The notes below the pieces were generated by a model that saw nothing but the letters and a program-made list of their open reading frames with translations, had not been told where the DNA came from and searched no databases. Of a stretch of 64,000 nucleotides of DNA, positions 17,473 to 25,431 are shown piece by piece. The stretch lies in NCBI RefSeq assembly GCF_016921195.1, contig NZ_JAFGYF010000007.1, positions 1-64,000 of the forward strand, in the 5' to 3' direction. The first letter of the stretch is position 1, and every line of letters begins with the position of its first letter. The position numbers and the translations under genes are program-made. The DNA is from Cellulosimicrobium cellulans. Its GTDB lineage: Bacteria > Actinomycetota > Actinomycetes > Actinomycetales > Cellulomonadaceae.

Positions 17473-18378
17473 TCAGTCCTGCGGTGCGAACGTGAGGACG
17501 GGCCGTCCCGTGCGGGGGTGCGTGAGCACCTCGCACCGCACGCCGTAGACCGCGTCGAGCACCTCGGGGACCAGGACGTCGCGCACGTCGCCCGCGGCGA
17601 CGACCCGGCCGTCCGCCAGCACGACGACGTGGTCGCACGTCTGGGCCGCGAGGTTGAGGTCGTGGAGCGCGGCGAGGACGGTCACGCCGTCGTCGGCGAG
17701 GTCGCGCAGGACGCGCATCGTGTCGAGCTGCGCGGCGATGTCGAGGTGGTTGGTCGGCTCGTCGAGCAGGAGCAGCGCGGGCTCCTGGGCGAGCGCGCGC
17801 GCCAGGTGCACGCGCTGGCGCTCGCCGCCGGAGAGCGTCGCGACCTCACGCTCGGCGAACGCGGCCATGCCCACCCGGGCGAGTGCCGCGGTCGCGACCT
17901 CCCGGTCGCGCGCGGAGTCGCCCGCGAGCAGCGAGCGGTGGGGGATGCGGCCCAGGAGCACTGCGTCGAGCACGGAGAGCGGGAGGTCGGTCGTCGCGTC
18001 CTGCGCGACGAGCGCGAGGACGCGCGCGCGCTGCCGCCGCGGCATCGTCAGCAGGTCCGCGCCGTCGAAGCGTGCGTGCGCGGCCTCGTCGGACCCCGTG
18101 GACGGGGCGCGCACCCCCGCGAGCACACGCAGGAGCGTCGACTTGCCGGAGCCGTTGGGACCGAGCAGCCCGCTCACCGCACCGGCCGGGGCGGTGCAGT
18201 CGACGCCGTCGAGGATCAGGCGACCGTCGACGGTCCACGACACGCGCGCGGCGTCGAGCCCCGCCGCGCCCTGCTGACCGGACGGGTTCCGCACCACCGC
18301 GTCAGCGGGGTGGTCCCGCACGGTGTCGGGTCCGACCGTGGGGCCCTCCTGCGTCGTCGTGCGCGTCGCCTCGCTCAT
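17473..18378 (-). CDS. ABC importer ATP-binding protein, proposed F420-0 uptake
   Basis: A 301-residue FecE/BtuD-type ATPase. A 40-residue unusual N-terminal extension precedes Walker A GPNGSGKS (73-80); the signature LSGGERQ, Walker B ALLLLDEPT and switch histidine LHDLN follow. It would power uptake through the neighbouring permease. Its ATG overlaps the permease stop by four bases. By position with the permease and binding protein, and with F420 genes nearby, it fits the proposed F420-0 importer (TIGR03873-type from memory). An iron-siderophore or corrinoid role is the main alternative, since these ATPases are closely related. Confidence 0.85.
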   Translation of the reverse strand: MSEATRTTTQEGPTVGPDTVRDHPADAVVRNPSGQQGAAGLDAARVSWTVDGRLILDGVDCTAPAGAVSGLLGPNGSGKSTLLRVLAGVRAPSTGSDEAAHARFDGADLLTMPRRQRARVLALVAQDATTDLPLSVLDAVLLGRIPHRSLLAGDSARDREVATAALARVGMAAFAEREVATLSGGERQRVHLARALAQEPALLLLDEPTNHLDIAAQLDTMRVLRDLADDGVTVLAALHDLNLAAQTCDHVVVLADGRVVAAGDVRDVLVPEVLDAVYGVRCEVLTHPRTGRPVLTFAPQD

Positions 18379-19463
18379 GCGGTCTTCCTCCCGCGCCACA
18401 GGAGCAGCGCGAACACCGGCGCGCCGATCGCGGCGGTGACGATCCCGACGGGCAGCTCGCGCGGCGCGAACACGGTGCGCGCGAGCGTGTCCGCCCAGGC
18501 GAGGAAGGTGGCGCCGAACAGCGCGGACAGCGGCAGCAGGAGGCGGTGCCGTGCGCCCGTGAGCAACCGCACCGCGTGGGGCAGGATCAGCCCGACGAAC
18601 CCGATCGACCCCGACTGCGAGACGAGCGCCCCGGTGAGCAGAGCGACGCCCACGAGCAGCGTCCAGCGCACGCGTGCGACGTCGACCCCGAGCGTGGACG
18701 CCGCCGTGTCGCCGAACGTGAAGGCGTCCAGCACCGAGCCGGTCGAGGCGAGCAGCGTCCCGAGCACGAGGGTCGCGCCGCCGGCGACCGCGACCGAGGT
18801 CCACGTCGCGCCGGCGACCGACCCCATGAGCCACGAGAGGATCTCGCGGTAGGAGTCGCCGGTCGCGGACCAGAAGATGACGAAGCTCGTCGCGGCCGCG
18901 GCGAGCTGGCTCACGGCGAGGCCGGCGAGCACGGTCCGCGTCGGCGTGAGCGCGCCGAGCGCGCCCGCGAGGCCGAGCGCCGCGACGAGCGCGAGGACGG
19001 CGCCCCCGAACGCCGCGACCGGCAGGAGCACGGTCCACCCGGCGACCAGCACGAGCACCGCGCCGAGCGACGCGCCCGACGACAATCCGAGGAGGTACGG
19101 GTCCGCGAGGGGGTTCCGCGTGAGCGACTGCATGACGACGCCGCACACGGCCAGACCGGCGCCGACCGCCGCGGCGGTGAGCACGCGGGGGAGGCGGAGC
19201 TGCCACACCATGCCGTCCTGCAGCGCTCCCAGCGGCTCGAGGCCGAGCAGCCCGCCGAGCCCGACGTGGGTCGCGACCGAGCGCCACACGTCCCCGACCG
19301 CGAGGTCCGCCGGACCGATGGTCACCGTCACGAGGACCGTCACCACGAGGGCGCCGACGCCGACCGGCACCCACCAGCCCGCGCCACGGCGCGCGCGGGA
19401 CCCCGCACGACCGTCCGGTCGGACGGGGGGCACGGGGGCGGGCCGGGTGCGCAGCGTGGTCAC
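18375..19463 (-). CDS. ABC importer permease, FecCD type, proposed F420-0 uptake
   Basis: A 362-residue inner membrane protein of the FecCD/BtuC family with about ten helices. Family marks are RLPRVLTAAAVGAGLAVCGVVMQSLTRNPLADPYLLGLSSGASLGAV and GSIGFVGLILPHAVRLL near the C-terminus, which contacts the ATPase. GTG 19463 overlaps the binding-protein stop (GTGA) and its own stop overlaps the ATPase start (ATGA), so the three genes form one tightly coupled operon. The substrate is inferred from context to be F420-0 (compare TIGR03869); the family itself also includes iron chelate and vitamin B12 permeases. Confidence 0.87.
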   Translation of the reverse strand: MTTLRTRPAPVPPVRPDGRAGSRARRGAGWWVPVGVGALVVTVLVTVTIGPADLAVGDVWRSVATHVGLGGLLGLEPLGALQDGMVWQLRLPRVLTAAAVGAGLAVCGVVMQSLTRNPLADPYLLGLSSGASLGAVLVLVAGWTVLLPVAAFGGAVLALVAALGLAGALGALTPTRTVLAGLAVSQLAAAATSFVIFWSATGDSYREILSWLMGSVAGATWTSVAVAGGATLVLGTLLASTGSVLDAFTFGDTAASTLGVDVARVRWTLLVGVALLTGALVSQSGSIGFVGLILPHAVRLLTGARHRLLLPLSALFGATFLAWADTLARTVFAPRELPVGIVTAAIGAPVFALLLWRGRKTA

Positions 19464-20515
19464 AGGTCGAGCGCCTCCAGCTGCGCGGCGAGGTCCACGA
19501 CGGCGTCGACGTTGCGCACGCCGGCCTCGGTCGCCGGGAACGGGATCGTCAGGTAGCGGCCCTCGCGCACCGCGGTCATCTCGGTCGTCGCCGGGTTGGA
19601 CTCGAGCCGCTCGATCTTGGCCTCGGCCGTGTTCCACGCGGCGTCGACGAGGACGAGGACGTCGGGGTCCGCCGCGATCGCCTCCTCCCACGCGAACGCG
19701 GTCCAGGTGTCGTGCACGTCGCCCGCGACGTTCTCCAGCCCGACGGCGTCCATGATCATCTGCGGCGCGCCGATGCCCGCGCCGACGTACGGGATGTCGT
19801 CCCCGGACGAGTACCACAGGGCCGTCAGCCCGCGCTCGTCCCGGGCGACGCCGTCGAGCGTCGCGCGCTGCTGCGCGACGAGCTCCGTCGCAGCGTCCTG
19901 CGCGTCGAAGATCGTGCCGACCTCGGTGATCTCGGCGAACACGTCGTCGAAGGTCAGCGGGTCCGGCATGTACTCCGGCGCCTTGCACGCGGCGGGGGAG
20001 ACGTACGTCGCGACGCCGAGCCGCGCGAGCGTCTCGCGGTCGCCCGCGCCGTCGGCCGTGAGGTTCGACTCCCAGCCCGCGTAGACGAGGTCGGGCTCGG
20101 TCTCCAGCACCGCCTCGGCGCCGGGGACCTTGTCCGACAGCGGCTCCACGACCGCGGGGACGTCCGCCGCCGCGTCGGCGAGGGACGCGGGGACCGGGCC
20201 GTCGGGGAACGCGCTCGCGACGATGCGGTCGCCGAGCCCGAGAGCGAGCAGCATCTCCGTGGTGCTCGACTTGATCGTCACCACGCGCTCGGGCGCGGCG
20301 TCGAACGTCACCTCGAACCCGCAGTCGTCGAGCGTGAGCGGGTAGGTCGTCGCCGCTCCACCGCCCGACGGCGGGGCGTCACCGCCCGCGGTCGGGTCGG
20401 CACCGGATGTGGTGCCCGACGAGCAGGCGGCGAGCAGCAGGGCGAGCGTGGCGGTCGGGAGCGCGAGGGCGGCGGGGCGGACGCGCTGGCGGTGCACGGT
20501 GCGGGAAGACGGCAC
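19460..20515 (-). CDS. ABC importer substrate-binding lipoprotein, proposed F420-0 uptake
   Basis: A 351-residue FecB/BtuF-type binding protein. A lipoprotein signal ends in LLLAAC (Cys31), followed by a short Gly/Ser/Thr linker and the two-lobed binding fold: RVVTIKSSTTEMLLALGLGDRIVAS at the start and AWEEAIAADPDVLVLVDAAWNT in the second lobe. Cysteines in LDDCGFEV and SPAACKAPEYM may form a disulfide. The GTG at 20515 has GGAG nine bases upstream. A TAGGCT box at 20707-20702 implies a leader of about 180 bases. Its sequence and partners match the proposed F420-0 binding protein (TIGR03868-type from memory). Confidence 0.82.
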   Translation of the reverse strand: MPSSRTVHRQRVRPAALALPTATLALLLAACSSGTTSGADPTAGGDAPPSGGGAATTYPLTLDDCGFEVTFDAAPERVVTIKSSTTEMLLALGLGDRIVASAFPDGPVPASLADAAADVPAVVEPLSDKVPGAEAVLETEPDLVYAGWESNLTADGAGDRETLARLGVATYVSPAACKAPEYMPDPLTFDDVFAEITEVGTIFDAQDAATELVAQQRATLDGVARDERGLTALWYSSGDDIPYVGAGIGAPQMIMDAVGLENVAGDVHDTWTAFAWEEAIAADPDVLVLVDAAWNTAEAKIERLESNPATTEMTAVREGRYLTIPFPATEAGVRNVDAVVDLAAQLEALDL

Positions 20516-20707
20516 GGGCGAGATCTCCGGGGTCGGGCGCGGTGCGGCGGCCCTCGGCGGGCACGCCGCTGCGGCGGTGCGTTCTCGATGCCGACCGGCG
20601 AGCGCCGGCCGGGACCGACGCGTCATCTCGCGTCGCGCGGACCCGCGGCACAGATCCGGTGCCGCCCGGACGGGCCAGTGCGGGGCCCGCGGTCCTCCGC
20701 CAGCCTA
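20516..20707 (-). promoter_or_regulatory. Promoter and long leader of the ABC importer operon
   Basis: TAGGCT (20707-20702 on the minus strand) is the likely -10 box; no good -35 is visible. The transcript would have about 180 untranslated, GC-rich bases able to form several hairpins, for example around GCCGGCGCTCGCCGGTCGGC. No known riboswitch consensus could be completed in it. Confidence 0.4.
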
Positions 20708-20743
20708 GTCCTTCTCGCGGTCCGCCGTGGCAGAGTGTCCGTC

Positions 20744-21580
20744 GTGACCGAGCCATCGAACCTGCCTGCCCAGACCCCCTCGACCGCACCGCTGCGCGCG
20801 GTGGTGACCGGCGCGTCGTCGGGCATCGGCGAGGCGTGCGTGCGGTTCCTGCGCGCCCGCGGCTGGGACGTCGTGGCGTTCGCGCGGCGTGCGGACCGGC
20901 TCGCCGAGGTCGCGGAGCGCACGGGCGCCCACCCCGTGGCGGGCGACGTGACGTCCGACGACGACGTCGCGCGCCTCGTCGCGGAGGCGGGCGCGCGCGG
21001 CCCGGTGCACGCGCTGCTCAACATCGCCGGCTTCGGCCTCGGGGTCGACCACGTGGACGAGGCGAAGATCGACGAGTGGCGCGCGATGTACGAGACGAAC
21101 GTGCTCGGCACGGTGCGCGTGACGAAGGCGTTCCTGCCGCTCCTGCGCGCCTCGCGCCGCGGCGACGTCGTGCTCATGACGTCCACCGCGGGCCACGACA
21201 CGTACGTCGGCGGCTCCGGCTACGTCGCGTCGAAGCACGCGCTGCTCGGCGTCGCGAAGACGCTCCGCCTGGAGCTGGTCGGGGAGCCGATCCGCGTCAT
21301 CGAGATCGCGCCCGGCCTCGTGCGCACGCCGGAGTTCTCGCTCAACCGGTACCACGGCGACCAGGCCGGCGCCGATGCCGTGTACGAGGGGGTCGTGGAC
21401 CCGCTGACCGCCGACGACGTCGCGGACGTCGTGACGTTCGCCGTCACGCGCCCGCACCACGTCAACATCGACTCGCTCGTCCTGCGCCCCGTCGCCCAGG
21501 CGTCGACGTACTCGCTGTGGCGCGCGCCGCTCGTCCCGAAGGGCGTCCCGGCGCCCGCCGAGGAGCACCGGGACGCCTGA
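20744..21580 (+). CDS. Short-chain dehydrogenase/reductase
   Basis: A 278-residue classical SDR. The cofactor loop is VVTGASSGIGEA, the NAG-equivalent is NIAGFG, the catalytic serine lies in MTSTAGHDTYVGGSGY and the Tyr-Lys pair in YVASKHALLG; RVIEIAPGLVRTPEF follows. It should reduce or oxidise a small carbonyl or alcohol with NAD(P)(H); the substrate is unknown. GTG 20744 is preceded by CAGAGT at seven bases. It is divergent from the ABC importer operon and converges on the methyltransferase. Confidence 0.9.
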   Translation: MTEPSNLPAQTPSTAPLRAVVTGASSGIGEACVRFLRARGWDVVAFARRADRLAEVAERTGAHPVAGDVTSDDDVARLVAEAGARGPVHALLNIAGFGLGVDHVDEAKIDEWRAMYETNVLGTVRVTKAFLPLLRASRRGDVVLMTSTAGHDTYVGGSGYVASKHALLGVAKTLRLELVGEPIRVIEIAPGLVRTPEFSLNRYHGDQAGADAVYEGVVDPLTADDVADVVTFAVTRPHHVNIDSLVLRPVAQASTYSLWRAPLVPKGVPAPAEEHRDA

Positions 21581-21592
21581 CGCCAGGACGCC

Positions 21593-22405
21593 TCAGGAGC
21601 GTGTCGCGGTGAGGAGCAGGTACTCCCACCCCATCACGCCCTCCTCGAGCGCGCGGTCGGCGAGCTCGCGGAGCGCCTGGTCGAGCTGCGCCAGCCGCTC
21701 GGGGTCGTCGCGGAGGCTGCGGCGCACCGCGATCGTCGGCCCGTAGCGGTCCGCGAAGTACGCCCGGAAGGCCTCGCCGTCCGGGAAGAGCGTCACCGGC
21801 AGCCGTCGCGTCCGGGTGCGCACGTCGTGCACGCGGTCGCCCAGCAGCGCCCGGACGTGCTCCTCGTCGCCCCACAGGGGCGGCGGCTGCGCGCCGGGCG
21901 GCGGTGCCGGCGCGAACGGCTTCATCGTCGCGAACATCTGCCCGATGAACCCTCCGGGCGTCCAGCTCGCGAGGGCGAGCGTGCCGCCCGGGCGGAGCAC
22001 GCGGACCAGCTCGTCGGCCGTGGCCTGGTGCTGCGGCGCGAACATCGCGCCGATGCACGACAGCACGACGTCGAACGACGCGTCGGCGTACGGCAGCGCC
22101 TCCGCGTCGGCCTGCTCCCACGCGAGCCGGGCTCCGCGCTCCTGGGCCGCGCGCCGGCCGACGTCGAGCAGCTCCGGGGTGAGGTCCGAGGCGACGACGT
22201 CGGCGCCCGCGAGTGCGGCTGCGATCGCCGCGTTGCCGGTGCCCGCGGCGACGTCCAGCACGCGCTGCCCCGCGCGCACGCCCGCCACGTCGACGAGGGT
22301 CTCGCCGAGCTCGCGCACCAGCTCGGCGACCGCCGGGTAGTCCCCGGACGCCCATACCGCGCGGTGCTTGGCCTTGAGGTCCGAGAGGACCACGGTGTCC
22401 GTCAT
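21593..22405 (-). CDS. SAM-dependent methyltransferase, class I
   Basis: A 270-residue Rossmann-fold methyltransferase. Motif I is VLDVAAGTGNAAIAAALAGADVVASDLTPELL, with EQADAEALPYADASFDVVLSCIGAMF and LRPGGTLALASWTPGGFIGQMF giving motifs II to IV of the UbiE-like group. The substrate cannot be named. The ATG at 22405 has AGGAG ten bases upstream. An 18-bp perfect palindrome lies 19 bases before the start, and the gene is divergent from an HxlR-type regulator, which probably controls it. Confidence 0.88.
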   Translation of the reverse strand: MTDTVVLSDLKAKHRAVWASGDYPAVAELVRELGETLVDVAGVRAGQRVLDVAAGTGNAAIAAALAGADVVASDLTPELLDVGRRAAQERGARLAWEQADAEALPYADASFDVVLSCIGAMFAPQHQATADELVRVLRPGGTLALASWTPGGFIGQMFATMKPFAPAPPPGAQPPPLWGDEEHVRALLGDRVHDVRTRTRRLPVTLFPDGEAFRAYFADRYGPTIAVRRSLRDDPERLAQLDQALRELADRALEEGVMGWEYLLLTATRS

Positions 22406-22423
22406 GTGCTTCTCCTGCTGTCC

Positions 22424-22441
22424 GGTCCGCGATCGCGGACC
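22424..22441. promoter_or_regulatory. Perfect 18-bp palindrome, likely operator
   Basis: GGTCCGCGATCGCGGACC at 22424-22441 is fully self-complementary and lies between the divergent methyltransferase and HxlR genes. HxlR proteins bind such sites as dimers; the pairing of this regulator with this site is inferred from position. Confidence 0.55.
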
Positions 22442-22581
22442 TGCGGTGGGTCACGTCCCCTCAGGATCGGCCTCCCTCCAGGAGCCATCCAGTACCGGAT
22501 CTGTAGTGCCCGGGACGCGCGGCCCCCTGGCGCCGGACGGTCCCGCGGGTGTCTGCTGGAGGAGCGATCGAGGAGGCGGCG

Positions 22582-23295
22582 ATGGCGGGATACGGCCAGT
22601 TCTGCCCGGTGGCGAAGGCCATGGACGTGCTCGACGAGCGCTGGACCCTGCTCGTCGTCCGCGAGCTGCTCGCGGGCAGCACGCACTTCAACGAGCTGCG
22701 GCGCGGCAACCCCCGGATGTCACCCGCGCTGCTCGCGAAGCGGCTGCGCACGCTCGAGCGCGCCGGCGTCGTGCGGCGCGACGAGGTCGACGGGCGGCCG
22801 ACCTACCGCCTGACGGCCGCGGGCGAGGAGCTCCGTCCCGTGGTCGAGTCGCTCGGCGCGTGGGGCGCCCGCTGGATCGCCGACCTGGGTGACGACGACC
22901 TGGACCCCCACCTGCTCTTCTGGGACGTCCGGCGCACCGTCCCCACGGACGTCTGGCCGCGCGAGCCCACGGCGGTCGAGTTCCGGCTGGACGACGTCGA
23001 GCGCCGGGTCTCGCGGTGGTGGCTCGTCGTGCGGGCGGGAGACGCCGACCTGTGCGACGTCGACCCGGGCCTCGAGCCGGTGGTCGTGGTCCGGTCCGGG
23101 CTGCGCGCCCTGACCCGCGTGTGGCGGGGCGACACCTCGTGGGACGGTGCGCTCCGCGCCGGCGACGTCGTGCTCGTCGGGCCCTCCGAGGCTCGGCGCG
23201 AGCTGCCCGTGTGGATCGGTCAGTCGGACCTCGCGCGCGTGCCGCGCCCGGAGGACGCCGCCGCGCGGCAGCGCGTGCCAGGCTGGGGGGCATGA
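22582..23295 (+). CDS. HxlR family regulator with C-terminal extra domain
   Basis: A 237-residue winged-helix regulator. Residues 1-100 are a standard HxlR domain: CPVAKAMDVLDERWTLLVVRELLAGSTHFNELRRGNPRMSPALLAKRLRTLERAGVV, with a cysteine at residue 8 that could sense redox state. Residues 110-237 form a second domain (AVEFRLDDVERRVSRWWLVVRAGDADLCDVDPG), resembling an SCP2-like binding fold, probably a ligand pocket. AGGAGG precedes the ATG at 22582. The stop overlaps the next gene (ATGA). Divergent from the methyltransferase. Confidence 0.85.
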   Translation: MAGYGQFCPVAKAMDVLDERWTLLVVRELLAGSTHFNELRRGNPRMSPALLAKRLRTLERAGVVRRDEVDGRPTYRLTAAGEELRPVVESLGAWGARWIADLGDDDLDPHLLFWDVRRTVPTDVWPREPTAVEFRLDDVERRVSRWWLVVRAGDADLCDVDPGLEPVVVVRSGLRALTRVWRGDTSWDGALRAGDVVLVGPSEARRELPVWIGQSDLARVPRPEDAAARQRVPGWGA

Positions 23296-24875
23296 GCGAC
23301 TCCACCCGTCGTGCCCCGGCGCTCGCGGCGCTCGCGGGCATCGTGTGCGCGGCCGTCGGGTTCGCGGCCGCCGAGCTCGTCGCGGCGCTCGTCGGGCCGG
23401 GGTCCAGCCCGCTGTTCGCCGCCGGGGCCGGGGTGGTCGACGCCGTCCCCGGGCCGGTCAAGGACTGGGCGGTCGCGGCGTTCGGGACGGCCGACAAGGC
23501 GGTGCTGCTCGGCGGCATGGTGGTCGTGCTCGCGGCGGGCGCGGCGCTCGCCGGCTGGCTCGAGCTGCGCCGTCCGCCGTGGGGCGCGGCGCTCCTGGGC
23601 GGCGTGGGAGCGGTGGCCGCGGTCGTGGCCGCGACCCGGCCGGGAGCGAGCGTCGCGTGGGCGCTGCCCTCGCTCGTCGGGGTGGGCGCCGCGATCCTGC
23701 TGCTGCGCGCGTCGCTCGCTCCGCTGCGCGGGCCCGCCCAGGCCTCCTTCGTCGGTGCGGGCCGCGACGGCGGCGGGGCGGGCACCGGCTCCGGACGTGC
23801 GTCGATGGACCGGCGACGCTTCCTCCTCGTCACCGGCCTGGCCGCCGCGGCGGGCGTCGTCGCGCTCGCGACGTCCCGCGCGGTGTCCGCCGGGTCGCGC
23901 GCCGTCACGGCCGCGCGCGAGGCGCTGCGGCTGCCACCCCCGGCGACGCCGGCGCCGGCAGTCCCCGCCGGGGCGGACCTGCGGGTCCCCGGACTCGCGC
24001 CGTACGTGACGCCGAACGGCGACTTCTACCGGATCGACACCGCGCTGCGCGTGCCCCAGGTCGACCCTGCCTCGTGGACGCTGCGCGTGACCGGTCTCGT
24101 CGACGAGCCGTTCGAGCTCACGCTCGACGAGCTCCTCGCGCTCCCGCTCACCGAGCACCACGTGACGCTCACGTGCGTGTCGAACGAGGTCGGCGGCGAC
24201 CTCGTAGGCAACGCGCGGTGGCTCGGGTACCCGGTGCGCGACCTGCTGGCGCGCGCGGGCGTCCGCGACGCGGCGGACATGGTGCTCTCCACGAGCGCCG
24301 ACGGCTGGACGGCGAGCACCCCGCTCGACGTGCTCAGCGATCCGGAGCGGGCCTGCCTGCTCGCGGTCGGCATGAACGGTGAGCCCCTGCCCGCGGAGCA
24401 CGGGTTCCCCGCGCGGCTCGTCGTCCCGGGCCTGTACGGGTACGTGTCGGCGACCAAGTGGGTCACCGAGCTCAAGGTCACGACGTTCGCCGACGACGTC
24501 GCGTACTGGTCCACGCGCGGCTGGTCGGAGCGCGGCCCGATCAAGATCGCGTCGCGCGTCGACACGCCGCGCGCGGGGACTGCCGTGGCCACGGGCGCTG
24601 TGGCGGTCGCGGGCGTCGCCTGGGCGCAGCACACGGGCATCTCGGGCGTGGAGGTCCAGGTCGACGACGGACCGTGGCGCTCGGCGACGCTCGCCGACAC
24701 CGTGGGTCCCGACACGTGGCGGCAGTGGTCGTACGCGTGGGACGCGACGCCGGGAGAGCACCGCCTGACGGTCCGCGCGACCGACGCCGACGGCCGCACG
24801 CAGACCGCCGACGTCGCCCCGCCCGCGCCCGACGGCGCGTCGGGGTGGCACGAGGTCACCGTCCGCGTCGGCTGA
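23292..24875 (+). CDS. Membrane-anchored molybdopterin oxidoreductase, sulfite oxidase family
   Basis: A 527-residue protein. The first 160 residues hold about four membrane helices; another hydrophobic stretch after MDRRRFLLVTG resembles a Tat-like signal now internal. The enzyme domain (about 220-430) belongs to the sulfite oxidase/YedY molybdenum family: VTLTCVSNEVGGDLVGNARW carries the probable molybdenum-ligating Cys295, and GFPARLVVPGLYGYVSATKWVTEL the cofactor-binding segment. A C-terminal Ig-like dimerisation domain follows (HTGISGVEVQVDDGPW). It should face the outside. Substrate unknown; sulfite or oxidised sulfur compounds are plausible. It is translationally coupled to the HxlR regulator. 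Confidence 0.88.
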   Translation: MSDSTRRAPALAALAGIVCAAVGFAAAELVAALVGPGSSPLFAAGAGVVDAVPGPVKDWAVAAFGTADKAVLLGGMVVVLAAGAALAGWLELRRPPWGAALLGGVGAVAAVVAATRPGASVAWALPSLVGVGAAILLLRASLAPLRGPAQASFVGAGRDGGGAGTGSGRASMDRRRFLLVTGLAAAAGVVALATSRAVSAGSRAVTAAREALRLPPPATPAPAVPAGADLRVPGLAPYVTPNGDFYRIDTALRVPQVDPASWTLRVTGLVDEPFELTLDELLALPLTEHHVTLTCVSNEVGGDLVGNARWLGYPVRDLLARAGVRDAADMVLSTSADGWTASTPLDVLSDPERACLLAVGMNGEPLPAEHGFPARLVVPGLYGYVSATKWVTELKVTTFADDVAYWSTRGWSERGPIKIASRVDTPRAGTAVATGAVAVAGVAWAQHTGISGVEVQVDDGPWRSATLADTVGPDTWRQWSYAWDATPGEHRLTVRATDADGRTQTADVAPPAPDGASGWHEVTVRVG

Positions 24876-24906
24876 CGGGACCGGCGTCCGGACCGTGGAC
24901 CGGAGG

Positions 24907-24935
24907 TTGCCCGTGCGGAGGCGGGCTGGCACCAT
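24907..24935 (+). promoter_or_regulatory. Promoter ahead of a Cys-Cys small frame
   Basis: TTGCCC (24907-24912), a 17-base spacer and CACCAT (24930-24935) form a plausible sigma-70-type promoter. The GTG of a tiny open frame starts six bases further on, the leaderless spacing seen elsewhere in this window. Confidence 0.45.
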
Positions 24936-24941
24936 GGCCGC

Positions 24942-25016
24942 GTGACCTCCGCGCGGCCCACGAGCAGCACGCTCGTCCCCGCGCGCCCGCCGGTCGCCTC
25001 CGCCACCTGTTGTTGA
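24942..25016 (+). CDS. Possible leaderless leader peptide ending Cys-Cys
   Basis: A 24-codon frame, too short for ordinary gene callers, starts with GTG and ends ...ASATCC-stop, with both cysteines as TGT codons. Actinobacteria are known to use leaderless small frames with terminal cysteine codons as cysteine-responsive attenuators. Downstream CGCCCCT/AGGGGCG could form a hairpin before the 78-codon frame at 25195. The regulated gene is unclear, because no sulfur gene follows directly, so this is a candidate only. Confidence 0.4.
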   Translation: MTSARPTSSTLVPARPPVASATCC

Positions 25017-25117
25017 GGGCTCGCGGCGCCCTGCGCAGCCTCGACCTGGTGTCCGCGAGCAGCCTCCCGCCCCTCCCTCCTGGCGAAGGGGCGTGACGGT
25101 CGCCGGTCTCGTGCCAC

Positions 25118-25135
25118 GGACTCATCGATGAGTCC
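25118..25135. repeat. Perfect 18-bp palindrome
   Basis: GGACTCATCGATGAGTCC is fully self-complementary, AT-richer than its surroundings, and lies 60 bases before the small frame at 25195. It could be a regulator site for that gene. Confidence 0.5.
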
Positions 25136-25194
25136 CGCGCGACGCCCGGGTCTGCACCTCCGGACGCCCGCCGAGCACAGGACGCGAGACCACC

Positions 25195-25431
25195 ATGTAC
25201 GTTCCCCCGAGCATTCCCCGCTACCGTCCGACGACGACGCCACCGCTCGCCACGCCGTCGTCCGCGGCCGCCCGCCCGCCCGCGGCGACGGCCACCGCCG
25301 TGGTCGGGCCCGGTGCCGCCCACCCGGCGCAGCCTGCCGTGGCGTCACCGCCGCCCCTCACGCTCGAGTGGCTCGTGGCGCGCGACATCGACGCCTACAC
25401 CGCGCGTCGCCGCGCGAAGACGCGGCGCTGA
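25195..25431 (+). CDS. Small proline/alanine-rich protein, uncertain
   Basis: A 78-codon frame starting at ATG 25195 (MYVPPSIPRYRPTTTPP). The first 50 residues are Pro/Ala/Thr-rich and likely disordered; the end, LTLEWLVARDIDAYTARRRAKTRR, is helix-like and basic. No family is recognised. Codon positions look like coding DNA of the region, but a ribosome site is weak (AGGACG). It lies between the molybdopterin enzyme and the ileS leader and might be chance. Confidence 0.4.
   Translation: MYVPPSIPRYRPTTTPPLATPSSAAARPPAATATAVVGPGAAHPAQPAVASPPPLTLEWLVARDIDAYTARRRAKTRR

Noticed and set aside
20516-20700. Cobalamin riboswitch before the ABC importer
   Set aside because: A stretch like GCGGGCCCCGCACTGG recalls part of the motif, but the B12 box and other core elements are missing.
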